Assembly: GCA_017525915.1 (NCBI GenBank)
Contig: JAFXSC010000002.1
Location: 1-64,000 of the forward strand
DNA length: 64,000 bases
Origin: Ruminococcus sp.
GTDB lineage: Bacteria; Bacillota; Clostridia; Oscillospirales; Ruminococcaceae
Direction: 5' to 3'
The notes beneath the pieces are model-generated. The model ran no database searches, was not told the origin of the DNA, and worked only from the letters and a program-made list of their open reading frames with translations. Shown here in pieces: positions 34,773-43,195 of this stretch; within the stretch, counting starts at the first letter, position 1; every line of letters begins with the position of its first letter. The position numbers were made by a program, and so were the translations under genes.

Positions 34773-35653
34773 TATTTCTCCTTTTCATCCGGAAGTTCAA
34801 GAGTTATCCTTCCGAGCTTGCCGGCCCTGAATTCGTCTATCACGGTAATGGCCGCCCTCTCGGTATTGATCTCGCCGCCGGAAAGCATCATACCGCGCTT
34901 TTTCCCGACCTTTTCAAGAAGACCGATGCCGGTATCTTCCGCGGAAAATTCTATCTTGTAGCGCTCCGAAAGTGACTGCGGATACTCCTCAGCAAGATAT
35001 TTCAGCAGCTTCATGGCAAGCGCTTCGGTATCGAGGATATCATCGCTTATCGCACCTGTGAAGGCAAGTCTCAGAGCTGCCTCCTGGTCCTCGAACTTAG
35101 GCCACAGAACTCCCGGCATATCGAGCAGCTCGGTGCTGTTGTCAAGCTTCACCCACTGCTTTGTGCGTGTTACTCCGGGTCTGTCCTCGACCTTTGCACG
35201 TTTTCCTCCGGCAAGCTTGTTTATAAGCGATGACTTTCCGACATTCGGGATACCGACTATCATCAGTCTTACCGGTGCGCCTGCCATACCGCTGCGCTCA
35301 CGCTTCTCCATAAGCTCAGCGAGCACCTTTGTGCGTATCGCCGGAATAACGCTTTTAAGTCCCTTTCCGGACTTGCAGTCAACAGCAAGTGCCTCTGCAC
35401 CGCTGTTTCTGAAATAATTTATCCATTTCTGAGTTGCCCTGTCATCTGCAAGGTCACTCTTGTTGAGCAGTACAAGTCTCGGCTTGCCCTTAGTCAGCCT
35501 GTCCATTTCCGGATTGCGGCTGCTGAACGGCGTTCTCGCGTCAACGATCTCCACAACGGCGTCAACGAGCTTCAGGTTCGCTGTTATGAGCCTGCGCGTC
35601 TTCGCCATATGACCGGGAAACCACTGTATCTGCTTCATATCTGATGTTTCCAC
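34772..35653 (-). CDS. rbgA: Ribosome biogenesis GTPase RbgA (YlqF)
   Basis: A 293-residue circularly permuted GTPase for late 50S assembly. The permuted order is visible: the G4 motif LNKSDLAD comes first, then G1 in GIPNVGKSSLINKL and G3 in DMPGVLWP. The N-terminal WFPGHMAKTRR is diagnostic. The start appears to be GTG 35653, five bases after GGAGG. A genetic link to rplS is common in Firmicutes and is seen here through the operon. Confidence 0.95.
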   Translation of the reverse strand: METSDMKQIQWFPGHMAKTRRLITANLKLVDAVVEIVDARTPFSSRNPEMDRLTKGKPRLVLLNKSDLADDRATQKWINYFRNSGAEALAVDCKSGKGLKSVIPAIRTKVLAELMEKRERSGMAGAPVRLMIVGIPNVGKSSLINKLAGGKRAKVEDRPGVTRTKQWVKLDNSTELLDMPGVLWPKFEDQEAALRLAFTGAISDDILDTEALAMKLLKYLAEEYPQSLSERYKIEFSAEDTGIGLLEKVGKKRGMMLSGGEINTERAAITVIDEFRAGKLGRITLELPDEKEK

Positions 35654-35665
35654 ATATACCTCCGA

Positions 35666-36262
35666 TCAGTGAACAAATCCGACTCTTCTGAGCGGTGAGA
35701 GCCTGAACACGACCTTTCCCTCAACGTCCTCCTCCGGCACAAATCCGAGTATGCTGTCGCGGCTGTCGCGTGAATCACGGCGGTTATCACCCATCACGAA
35801 CAAATATCCGTCCGGAACCGTTACCGGGTACATACCGGTGAACGCACCCTCATCAAGGTGGGTAAGTCCGCTGATATATGGCTCATCGAGAACCTTGTCA
35901 TCAACGTAGACAACTCCCCTGTTGAAATCGAAATCAACGGTCTGTCCGCTCACGGCAATGATCCTCTTTACGATATATCCGCCACTGCCGTCCCTCACAG
36001 CAGTATTTCTGCTGCTGTCGAGCGTCACGGCATGTCGGGCATTTATCACCACTACATCGCCCTGTTCCGGTGAGGAATACCATGATGTCAGAAGTACCCT
36101 GTCGCCCTCCTCAAGAGTCGGGCTCATGGAGATGCCTGTGACCGTTGTAGTCCTGAACGCATAGACGAACACAAGGCTCACCGTGAACAGCGTTATTATG
36201 AATGTTTCAGCAAAGTCTGCTGCCTTCGTGAGCAGCTTCCTGCGGAACTCAGTCCCTCTCAT
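35666..36262 (-). CDS. lepB: Signal peptidase I (short form)
   Basis: A 198-residue type I signal peptidase with one N-terminal membrane helix (FIITLFTVSLVFVYAF). The catalytic Ser is in GISMSPTLEEGDRV and the Lys in GYIVKRIIAVSGQ. The MGDNRRDSRDSR box is typical. It removes signal peptides outside the membrane. It overlaps the upstream lepB paralogue by 14 bases and has no clear ribosome binding site, so translational coupling is likely. Confidence 0.95.
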   Translation of the reverse strand: MRGTEFRRKLLTKAADFAETFIITLFTVSLVFVYAFRTTTVTGISMSPTLEEGDRVLLTSWYSSPEQGDVVVINARHAVTLDSSRNTAVRDGSGGYIVKRIIAVSGQTVDFDFNRGVVYVDDKVLDEPYISGLTHLDEGAFTGMYPVTVPDGYLFVMGDNRRDSRDSRDSILGFVPEEDVEGKVVFRLSPLRRVGFVH

Positions 36263-37079
36263 CAGAGGACTTCTTGTCGGAATTGAAAAGGAACTTGAAT
36301 TCCTTGAGCGGCGAATATCTCATTATAGCCTTGCCGTAGACCTGATCCTTCTTTATTAGACCTACAAAGCCGCTGCGGCTGTCTGATGAATTCTCGCGGT
36401 TATCTCCCATTACGAAGTAATAGCCCTTGGGCACCTTGAAAGGGAACTGAGACGCAAATGCTCCGCTTTTCAGTGTCTTTGCGCTCTCTTTGATATACGG
36501 TTCATCTACAACGTCGCCGTCAACGATGATCTTGCAGTTGGTTACATCGGAATCGTCGATATCTATCGTCTGTCCGCCGCACGCAATGACGCGCTTGATA
36601 ATACACTCGTCGATAGGATTGTTCGGAACGTCAGCCTTATACGGATCGCCGTTCTCGTCAAGAAGGTATACGGCATTGTTGTCGATAACAAGGATATCGC
36701 CGTTGTCTATACCGAAATATACCGTAGTCATGAATATCCTGTCGTCACCGTAAAGAGTAGGCTCCATTGAGTGTCCCTTGATGTTTACGGGGTGAAGCAG
36801 ATAGGTGAACACGAGCACGATCACAAACACGGTGATAAGGGTGGATTCGATGATATCCATGATATCATTGATGATACGTTTCCTGCGGGCATTCGACTCC
36901 GCATCGTCCTCGTCATCATCATCGTCTTCCTCGCCGTCTTCGTCCTCCTCGTCATCAGTATCCTCTGTATCAGCCTCCTCAGAAGTCTCCTCCTGCTCAG
37001 CTTCCTCGCCGGAAAGCTCTCCGAGCTCCTCGCTCAGAGCCTCCTCGGCTTCATTTATAACATTTTCATTATCTTCCAT
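36249..37079 (-). CDS. lepB: Signal peptidase I with long acidic N-terminus
   Basis: A 276-residue signal peptidase with the catalytic Ser in GHSMEPTLYGDDRIF, the Lys in CIIKRVIACGGQ, and the MGDNRENSSDSR box. Unlike its downstream paralogue it begins with about 65 residues that are almost all Glu and Asp, then a basic ARRKR patch and the membrane helix. The acidic part would be cytoplasmic. It has a strong GGAGGTATACA site. Duplication within the operon suggests division of labour in secretion. Confidence 0.95.
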   Translation of the reverse strand: MEDNENVINEAEEALSEELGELSGEEAEQEETSEEADTEDTDDEEDEDGEEDDDDDEDDAESNARRKRIINDIMDIIESTLITVFVIVLVFTYLLHPVNIKGHSMEPTLYGDDRIFMTTVYFGIDNGDILVIDNNAVYLLDENGDPYKADVPNNPIDECIIKRVIACGGQTIDIDDSDVTNCKIIVDGDVVDEPYIKESAKTLKSGAFASQFPFKVPKGYYFVMGDNRENSSDSRSGFVGLIKKDQVYGKAIMRYSPLKEFKFLFNSDKKSSDERD

Positions 37080-37199
37080 TGTATACCTCCGGGCAGTATT
37101 TCCGTTTCCGGATATGTAGCAAAAAAGGGACTTTGCGTCCCTCTGAGGAAAGTAGTTGAGTCAGGCAGAGAGACTCTGCCTGAGCTCAGCCTGCGCTTT

Positions 37200-37544
37200 T
37201 CAGCGAATCTGTTCCTTGACCTTGGCAGCCTTACCAACTCTGTCTCTGAGGTAGTAGAGCTTTGCTCTGCGGACTTTACCGTATCTTACTACTTCTACCT
37301 TGTCAACGACAGGAGAGTGAAGCGGGAATATCCTTTCGATACCGCAGCCATGAGCTACACGTCTTACAGTGAATGTCTCACTGATGCCGCCGTGCTTCTT
37401 TGCGATAACTGTTCCCTCGAAGATCTGGATACGGCTCTTGTCGCCTTCCTTGATCTGAACGTGAACCTTAACGGTATCACCTACGTTGAATTCCGGAACA
37501 TTTTCCTTCATGCTTGAGTTGCTGATGAGCTTGAGTGCATCCAT
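37200..37544 (-). CDS. rplS: 50S ribosomal protein L19
   Basis: A 114-residue protein of normal length. Signatures are [28 protein letters not shown] and [35 protein letters not shown]. First gene of the operon leading to lepB, rbgA and rnhB. A consensus GGAGGAAATTAAA site precedes it. Its leader is about 210 bases, long enough for a regulatory RNA. Confidence 0.98.
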   Translation of the reverse strand: MDALKLISNSSMKENVPEFNVGDTVKVHVQIKEGDKSRIQIFEGTVIAKKHGGISETFTVRRVAHGCGIERIFPLHSPVVDKVEVVRYGKVRRAKLYYLRDRVGKAAKVKEQIR

Positions 37545-37754
37545 TTTAATTTCCTCCTAAAATTTCCGGATATTCATAAACCGCTCCGGACGCTGCGTTC
37601 AGCATACGCAGAGTTCAGAAAAGACGCTCCTGCTGTCAGTCAGGCTGTAATGTCTCACCACGGCTGCCACGGTCAGAGGACTATCCGATTTAATGTCTTT
37701 CGGCATTAACCCTCATCCGAAATGATAAAATCATAACGAACGGATTTCAAATGC
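37545..37754 (-). ncRNA. Candidate rplS leader RNA
   Basis: Between the promoter and the rplS ATG lie about 210 transcribed bases. Foldable parts include CTGCGT/ACGCAG (37611-37593) and TCCGGA/TCCGGA (37590-37565) near the gene, and TTAATG/CATTAA further up. Ribosomal protein leaders, including one for L19, are known in Firmicutes, but I cannot align this one. A short frame beginning MPKDIKSDSP inside it has poorly spaced translation signals. Confidence 0.4.
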
Positions 37755-37760
37755 TTTTAT

Positions 37761-37789
37761 ATTATAACATACTTTGAGAAAAAATGCAA
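37761..37789 (-). promoter_or_regulatory. Promoter of the rplS operon
   Basis: The minus strand reads TTGCAT (37789-37784), 17 bases, TATAAT (37766-37761). Confidence 0.8.
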
Positions 37790-37832
37790 GTGTTTTTTAC
37801 AAAAAAATCAAAAAAAATTTGTGCAGTCTGTT

Positions 37833-38627
37833 TCAGTGCTTCTTCCGGAGCACAGCATAAGCGGCGTGGTGAAGTATCTCAAACTCCTCCGGAGCGATGT
37901 CCGCAAGCATTTTCAGATGCTCCTTTTCCCATTCTGCCGTCTTTTCCGGCGTAAGCGACGCGCCTATGCCACGGCACGCTTTCATTCTGCCGTTCCAGCT
38001 CTCACGGGTAAAGGGAACGTCCAGATCGTACTCCTCACGAGCTTCGGTATCGAAATACTCCCCTGCTATCTCAGGCACAAATACAGGCGCACGCTTGTAG
38101 CCGCCGCCCGTCCATGAAGGATTGTATCTTAGTACGAGCTCCTCACTCGCTTTTGCGACCGCATCGTCAGCCGGCACCCACGCCATAAAGAGGATAACGA
38201 GCCTGCCGCCGTCTTTCAGCAGCCTTGCAAGCTTTGGCACTACTACGTCATAGTCAAAGTAAAAGAAGCACTGGCACGCTGTAATGACGTCAAATGTGCC
38301 GTCCGGGAAGTCGATATCCTCGGCTGAGGATACGATGAAGTCTATCTTTTTCCCCTCTTTTTCGGCAAGCACCCTCGCCTGCGCTATCTGCTCCTCCGAG
38401 ATGTCAGCACCGGTCCAGTCAGCACCGAAGCCGTACATAAGCCTCGGCACAACGCCTGTTCCCGTACCAAGGTCAAGAACCTTCTGTCCCCTGACACACA
38501 GACCGCGGCCGGCTATCTTCTGAAAGAAAAGCGGAGGGTAAATGTCCCTGTATTTCGCGTAATCGTCCGAGGCCCTGCCCCAGTCGAAGGCTTTTCCGCC
38601 GTCTATCCCTATATTCCTGATTTCCAT
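37833..38627 (-). CDS. Class I SAM-dependent methyltransferase
   Basis: A 264-residue methyltransferase. The SAM-binding motif VLDLGTGTGVVPRLM (near residue 49) is canonical, and the middle has DVITACQCFFYFDYDVV and GGRLVILFMAW. The substrate is not evident; small-molecule methyltransferases of the UbiE/Methyltransf_11 type look like this. It is the last gene of a minus run that begins at 42182. Confidence 0.87.
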   Translation of the reverse strand: MEIRNIGIDGGKAFDWGRASDDYAKYRDIYPPLFFQKIAGRGLCVRGQKVLDLGTGTGVVPRLMYGFGADWTGADISEEQIAQARVLAEKEGKKIDFIVSSAEDIDFPDGTFDVITACQCFFYFDYDVVVPKLARLLKDGGRLVILFMAWVPADDAVAKASEELVLRYNPSWTGGGYKRAPVFVPEIAGEYFDTEAREEYDLDVPFTRESWNGRMKACRGIGASLTPEKTAEWEKEHLKMLADIAPEEFEILHHAAYAVLRKKH

Positions 38628-38636
38628 ATCTATCCC

Positions 38637-39293
38637 TCACGCAAAATTGCTGCCGTCCGCACAGAGTATGGCTGTACGGCATATGCGGCACGGTTCAAAC
38701 GGCTCTGCTCCGGTATTTTTCAAGGCTTCAAAGAAAAGTGTCGGGTTATAGTTCGTCTGCGTTCCGGCAGGAAGACGAAGGCTCATCTCAACGCCGCTGT
38801 CAGCAACGCGGCAGTCCGTGACCTGCATATCCGGCTTGATATCAACAGTCCTGACACCCTTCTTTGTCTTCTTCTCAATGAGTATCTCTTCAGCGGAAAG
38901 AAGCCGGTCAATATCAGCTTTAAGCCTGTCCGGTGAAGCCGTCTCCAGCGTAAAGCTGTAATCCGCATGGGTTATCGCTGTTATTTTCTGTACCTGCGGA
39001 GCTACTGAAACTACGCCCATTCCCTCCGGCATAACGGTGTTCAGCCTGTCTCTTATCTCGTCAGCAGACATGGCATCGTCCGTGATGTTGAAGTCCATTA
39101 TCTCGCACCGGCTCTCAAATCCGAGTGAAAGTGCGAGTGCAAATGAATAATAAGGGTGAGGGTTGAAGCCCTCGGTATACCATATCGGCAGTCCCGAACG
39201 CCTGAATATCCGCAGCATACAACGGTTCAGATCGAGGTGTGATATGTATTTAGCGCGTCCGGTCTTTTCAAATACCGCTCTCAGCCTTTGCAA
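38637..39293 (-). CDS. TIGR03936/DUF2344 radical SAM-associated protein
   Basis: A protein of about 218 residues beginning LRAVFEKTGRAKYISHLDLNRCMLRIFRRSG, diagnostic of the family that partners TIGR03960 radical SAM proteins; in many bacteria the two are fused. I place the start at TTG 39293, six bases after GGGAGGG. The frame could also open at GTG 39323, but that has no ribosome binding site. It overlaps the upstream gene by about 26 bases. Function unknown. Confidence 0.85.
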   Translation of the reverse strand: MQRLRAVFEKTGRAKYISHLDLNRCMLRIFRRSGLPIWYTEGFNPHPYYSFALALSLGFESRCEIMDFNITDDAMSADEIRDRLNTVMPEGMGVVSVAPQVQKITAITHADYSFTLETASPDRLKADIDRLLSAEEILIEKKTKKGVRTVDIKPDMQVTDCRVADSGVEMSLRLPAGTQTNYNPTLFFEALKNTGAEPFEPCRICRTAILCADGSNFA

Positions 39294-41133
39294 AGCATTC
39301 CCTCCCCACTTTTTTATTGACACCGCAGCCGGAACACCTCTGACGGCAGTTAGGTGTGGTCTTTGACTGGTGTGCAGTTTTGTTCTCTCGAATGAGAAAC
39401 TCCTTGCTCACGAGATAGTCAAGATGATCCCACGGAAGTATCTCGTCATATTCAAAGCGTCTGTTCGCATAGAATGCAGGGTCTATACCGCATTCCTCAA
39501 ATGCCTCGAGCCACTTGTCAAAGCGGTAGTGCTCCTCCCAGCTGTCGAACTTACACCCCTTCTGCCATGCTGTATATATCGCCTTGCAGAGCCTTCTGTC
39601 GCCCTTTGCAAGTATGACCTCGAGCTGGCTTACGTTCGGGTCGTGGTAGGCGACCTTTATCTTCTTTGACTTGACCGAGCTCAGCAGGAGCTTCTGCTTA
39701 TGCTCGATCATTTCGCGTGTATCCTGCGGCTCGAACTGGAAGGGCGTGAACGGCTTCGGCACGAAGGTCGCACAGCTCACTGACACCTGTACTCCGCCCT
39801 TTCCGCGCGGTCTGTCCTCGATGCTGTAAAAAAGGTCGATTATGCGCTGGGCGAGCTCTGCGATGCCCACGATATCCTCGTCGGTCTCGGTGGGAAGTCC
39901 CATCATGAAGTAGAGCTTTACAGCCGCATATCCGCCCTGAAAAGCAATGCGGCAGGTATTCATTATCTCCTCCTCGGTGACGTTCTTGTTGATGACGTCG
40001 CGGAGACGCTGAGTACCGCCCTCAGCCGCAAAGGTCAGACCGCTCTTGCGGACCTTCTTTATCTTTTCGAGAAGGGCTTCGGAGAAGTTGTCCACGCGCA
40101 GTGACGGCAGCGAAAGGTTTATATGTTCGTTTGCAGTGTATTCGATGAGCTGAGTGAGCATGGGGTCTATCTCGGAATGGTCGCTCGTACTGAGCGAGGC
40201 GAGTGATACCTCATCATAGCCGGTATTCTCGCAGAGTGCCTTTGTTTCACGGCATATCGTGTCGGTATGCTTCTCACGGAAGGGACGGTAGATGAAGCCT
40301 GCCTGACAGAAACGGCAGCCTCTTATGCAGCCGCGCAGCACCTCGACCGACACACGGTCGTGGACAATTTCAGTGAACGGAACGACGAAGTTTTCCGGAT
40401 AATATACCTTGTCAAAATCGCGGATTATACGTTTCCGTATGACCTCCGGAGCATTCTCAGTGACATTGACGGCAGCGATAGTGCCATCCTCCTTGTAGGT
40501 GAAGCTGTAAAACTGCGGAACGTAAACACCCTCGATCTGAGCCGCTTTCCGCAGAAAATCTATCCTTTTAGCTCCCTGCTGCTTCATTTCCCAGTAGAGG
40601 TCTATGAGTTCGAGGTTGACCTCCTCGCCCTCTCCGAGAACAAATATATCAAAGAAATCCGCAAGGGGCTCGGGATTACAGACGCACGGTCCTCCGGCTA
40701 TGACTATCTGTGTAAGCTCCTCGGTCCTGTCCTTGGCAAATATCGGTATGCCGGCAAGATCAAGCATATTCAGCACATTGGAGTACGAAAGCTCATACTG
40801 CATAGTGAAGCCGATGAAGTCAAAATCGCGTATCGGGTCAAGGCTTTCGAGCGCGTAGAGCGGTATATCATTCTCGCGCATCACAGCCTCGAAGTCCTCG
40901 GAGGGCGCAAAGCAGCGCTCGCACCAGTAGTTCTCCCTCTCGTTCGTGAGCGAGTAGAGTATCTTCATGCCGAGGTGCGACATTCCGATATCGTAGGTGT
41001 CCGGAAAGCAGAATGCGAACCGCACATCGACCTTCGACCTGTCTTTTATCACGCTGCCGACCTCGCCGCCGATGTAGCGCGAGGGCTTCTGTACTGACAG
41101 CAGATGCTTTTCTATCTTATCCTTCAGTAACAT
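39268..41133 (-). CDS. TIGR03960 family B12-binding-type radical SAM protein
   Basis: A 621-residue protein. An N-terminal cobalamin-binding-like region (FCFPDTYDIGMSHLGMKILY) is followed by a radical SAM core with the cluster motif C-x3-C-x2-C in LRGCIRGCRFCQAGF and the GGTQRLRDVINKNVTEE segment. The C-terminus has a CRQRCSGCGVNKK cluster. The substrate is unknown. It is always found next to its TIGR03936 partner, as here. Start at ATG 41133 with GGAGG five bases away. Confidence 0.9.
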   Translation of the reverse strand: MLLKDKIEKHLLSVQKPSRYIGGEVGSVIKDRSKVDVRFAFCFPDTYDIGMSHLGMKILYSLTNERENYWCERCFAPSEDFEAVMRENDIPLYALESLDPIRDFDFIGFTMQYELSYSNVLNMLDLAGIPIFAKDRTEELTQIVIAGGPCVCNPEPLADFFDIFVLGEGEEVNLELIDLYWEMKQQGAKRIDFLRKAAQIEGVYVPQFYSFTYKEDGTIAAVNVTENAPEVIRKRIIRDFDKVYYPENFVVPFTEIVHDRVSVEVLRGCIRGCRFCQAGFIYRPFREKHTDTICRETKALCENTGYDEVSLASLSTSDHSEIDPMLTQLIEYTANEHINLSLPSLRVDNFSEALLEKIKKVRKSGLTFAAEGGTQRLRDVINKNVTEEEIMNTCRIAFQGGYAAVKLYFMMGLPTETDEDIVGIAELAQRIIDLFYSIEDRPRGKGGVQVSVSCATFVPKPFTPFQFEPQDTREMIEHKQKLLLSSVKSKKIKVAYHDPNVSQLEVILAKGDRRLCKAIYTAWQKGCKFDSWEEHYRFDKWLEAFEECGIDPAFYANRRFEYDEILPWDHLDYLVSKEFLIRENKTAHQSKTTPNCRQRCSGCGVNKKVGRECFAKAESGI

Positions 41134-41585
41134 TCAGACCTCCAGTTTTTCTCAAAAATAAGCATATCGCGGAGCTGAACTCCGCCTTCATATATCGGGT
41201 GATCGTAGTGCTGCGTGAACCAGTCCTTCACGCGGCTGACACAGACAAATCCGCATTTCTCGTAAAATGGCACCGTGAACGGACTGTCACCGGTACCTGC
41301 GGTGATACGGCTGAATTTTCCGGCATATACTGCGGAAATATGGTCTATCAGCTTCCTGCCGAAGCCGCGGCGCTGAAACTGCGGATATACCGCGATATTC
41401 TTTATCTCAAGCACTCCGCCGCCCTCGTCAGTCACAGCACAGAGAGCGCAGTCCTCGCCGTCCTCACGGAGCACATATATGGTACTCCTGTCAAGGTAGC
41501 GTCTGACCATGTCCTCCTGCTCATCGCCGATAAGAAGCAGGGGCATATATTCCTCCCTGGCGTCAGCTCTCACTATCTCAGTCAT
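41124..41585 (-). CDS. GNAT-family N-acetyltransferase
   Basis: A 153-residue acetyltransferase. The acetyl-CoA site is in IAVYPQFQRRGFGRKLIDHI, and the C-terminal PFYEKCGFVCVSRVKDWFTQHYDHPIYE fits the fold. The start overlaps the cdd stop (ATGA) and the 3' end holds the ribosome binding site for the next gene, so the run is tightly coupled. Substrate unknown. Confidence 0.85.
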   Translation of the reverse strand: MTEIVRADAREEYMPLLLIGDEQEDMVRRYLDRSTIYVLREDGEDCALCAVTDEGGGVLEIKNIAVYPQFQRRGFGRKLIDHISAVYAGKFSRITAGTGDSPFTVPFYEKCGFVCVSRVKDWFTQHYDHPIYEGGVQLRDMLIFEKNWRSECY

Positions 41586-41974
41586 CGTATATTATCCGCA
41601 CTGAAACGCATGGGCAGGAAGTCCGAAAGCCTGAACCAGCCGTTCGAGAGTATTATCATCATATCGTCGCCGCAGAACTCGCTCAGCACCTGCAAACAGG
41701 CTCCGCAAGGCTGGCACGGGCGCGAAAAATCACCGTCAGCGCTGCCGACTATGGCAATAGCCTTGAACTCGGTAACGCCCTCTGATACTGCCTTGAAAAG
41801 AGCCGTTCTCTCCGCGCAGTTTGTCAGCGAATAGGAGGAATTCTCGATATTGCAGCCGGTGAAAAGCCTTCCGTCTGCTGAGAGCAGCGCCGCTCCCACG
41901 CGAAAATGCGAATAGGGTGAGTAAGAATTTCCGGCAGCCTTTTCAGCTGCCGCAAGAAGCTCCCTGTCCGTCAT
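41582..41974 (-). CDS. cdd: Cytidine deaminase
   Basis: A 130-residue homotetrameric-type cytidine deaminase of pyrimidine salvage. The zinc site is formed by C-A-E in TNCAERTALF and by PCQPCGACLQVL. The N-terminal YSPYSHFRVGAALL and CNIENSSYS motifs bind substrate. Normal length for the family. Confidence 0.95.
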   Translation of the reverse strand: MTDRELLAAAEKAAGNSYSPYSHFRVGAALLSADGRLFTGCNIENSSYSLTNCAERTALFKAVSEGVTEFKAIAIVGSADGDFSRPCQPCGACLQVLSEFCGDDMMIILSNGWFRLSDFLPMRFSADNIR

Positions 41975-41978
41975 AGGC

Positions 41979-42182
41979 TCACCTGCCCTTTCCGACCTTG
42001 CGCTTTTTGCCGTCTGGAGTCATGATATAGGTATTCTCGAGCTGCTGCATGAGATTACCGGTAACGGAAGCGCGGTACTCGTTGCGGAGCTCGGTCTGTT
42101 CAGCCTTTTCAGCCTCGGTGAGCCCCTCTGCCTTTGATTTTCTTGCAAGTTCATTTATACGGTCGATCTTTTTCTGATCCAT
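41979..42182 (-). CDS. DUF896 family protein (YnzC-like)
   Basis: A 67-residue helical protein: INELARKSKAEGLTEAEKAEQTELRNEYRASVTGNLMQQLE is the DUF896 pattern. Related proteins in Bacillus have been tied to SOS-induced and sporulation gene clusters, but no definite role is known. First gene of the minus run to 37833. Confidence 0.92.
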   Translation of the reverse strand: MDQKKIDRINELARKSKAEGLTEAEKAEQTELRNEYRASVTGNLMQQLENTYIMTPDGKKRKVGKGR

Positions 42183-42207
42183 AACTGCACCTCATTTCAT
42201 TACAATA

Positions 42208-42236
42208 ATTCTAACATGAAATCAGATTTTTTTCAA
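42208..42236 (-). promoter_or_regulatory. Promoter of the DUF896-cdd operon
   Basis: The minus strand reads TTGAAA (42236-42231), 17 bases, TAGAAT (42213-42208). It is divergent from the SDR promoter. Confidence 0.7.
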
Positions 42237-42264
42237 GTGTTTCACTGGATTTTTCCTGCACGGC

Positions 42265-42274
42265 GTGGTATAAT
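42265..42274 (+). promoter_or_regulatory. -10 region of the SDR gene
   Basis: GTGG followed by TATAAT (42269-42274). The -35 is weak (TGGATT at 17 bases). Confidence 0.6.
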
Positions 42275-42308
42275 GATTATTGATTACTGCTTTCAGGGAG
42301 GTTATTCT

Positions 42309-43013
42309 ATGAGATATGCGCTCGTAACAGGCGGAACAGGCGGCATCGGCGAAGCTGTATGCCGTGCTCTTGCTGACGAAGGCTGTCACGTTTACATAAA
42401 CTATTTAAAGGCAAAAGACAAGGCTCTGCGGCTTGCTGCTGAGATAGGCGGCGAAGCTGTAGGATTCGATGTTTCAGCACCGGAGGATGTCCGGAGAGCT
42501 ATTGCCGGCATCGAACCGCCGGAGCTTCTCGTCAACAATGCCGGGATATCGGAGATCGCACTATTCACCGATGTTGCAGATGACACCGCACAAAGGATAC
42601 TCGGCACAGACCTCGCCGGAACGATGAACTGTGCACGTGCCGTCCTGCCGGAAATGATACGCAGAAAAAGCGGCAATATCATCAATATCTCCTCGATGTG
42701 GGGACAGGTTGGTGCTTCCTGCGAGGTGGACTATTCCGCCGCTAAAGCAGGTATAATCGGCTTTACAAAGGCGCTTTCAAAGGAGGTCGCTCCCTCCGGC
42801 ATAAGGGTCAACTGCATCGCTCCCGGTTTCATAATGACCGAGATGAACAGCCGCTTCTCTGAGGAAGACCTTGCACTCATAAGGGAGGATATTCCCCTCG
42901 GCATATTCGGTGAACCCCGCCATATCGCCGATACCGTGCGCTTTCTTGCATCTGCCGGTGCTGAATACATAACAGGTCAGGTCATAGGGGTTAACGGCGG
43001 AATGGTGATTTGA
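42309..43013 (+). CDS. Short-chain dehydrogenase/reductase, FabG-like
   Basis: A 234-residue NAD(P)-dependent SDR. The nucleotide motif TGGTGGIG is at the N-terminus, NNAG lies in LVNNAGISE, the catalytic Tyr-Lys is in VDYSAAKAG, and the end GQVIGVNGGMVI is typical of 3-oxoacyl-ACP reductases. It is outside a fatty-acid cluster, so FabG function is only one possibility. The start is ATG 42309 with GGGAGG; the longer frame from 42216 crosses the promoter. Confidence 0.9.
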   Translation: MRYALVTGGTGGIGEAVCRALADEGCHVYINYLKAKDKALRLAAEIGGEAVGFDVSAPEDVRRAIAGIEPPELLVNNAGISEIALFTDVADDTAQRILGTDLAGTMNCARAVLPEMIRRKSGNIINISSMWGQVGASCEVDYSAAKAGIIGFTKALSKEVAPSGIRVNCIAPGFIMTEMNSRFSEEDLALIREDIPLGIFGEPRHIADTVRFLASAGAEYITGQVIGVNGGMVI

Positions 43014-43109
43014 GTTTTGGCAGATTGCACAGTATTGTGCGGGTTTCATGGTATATTATTACCAATTCAGCGAAAATTGTGTTAAATTCCGGAAAAAAAG
43101 GTTTTCCAC

Positions 43110-43138
43110 TTGAAGTTTTACTCCCGTTGTGATATTAT
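43110..43138 (+). promoter_or_regulatory. Promoter of the LtaS-like gene
   Basis: TTGAAG (43110-43115), 17 bases, TATTAT (43133-43138). Confidence 0.75.
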
Positions 43139-43195
43139 TAATAGGTGTGATATTTCATACTATCGACAGATATTATTTTGTAAAGGATGATTAGA

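Noticed and set aside
37598-37706. Leader peptide MPKDIKSDSP in front of rplS
   Set aside because: The GAGGG is only three bases from the ATG and the region looks like structured RNA; not supported well enough to list as a gene.
40267-41097. Plus-strand frame within the TIGR03960 gene
   Set aside because: Antisense to a well-matched radical SAM protein; no ribosome binding site.
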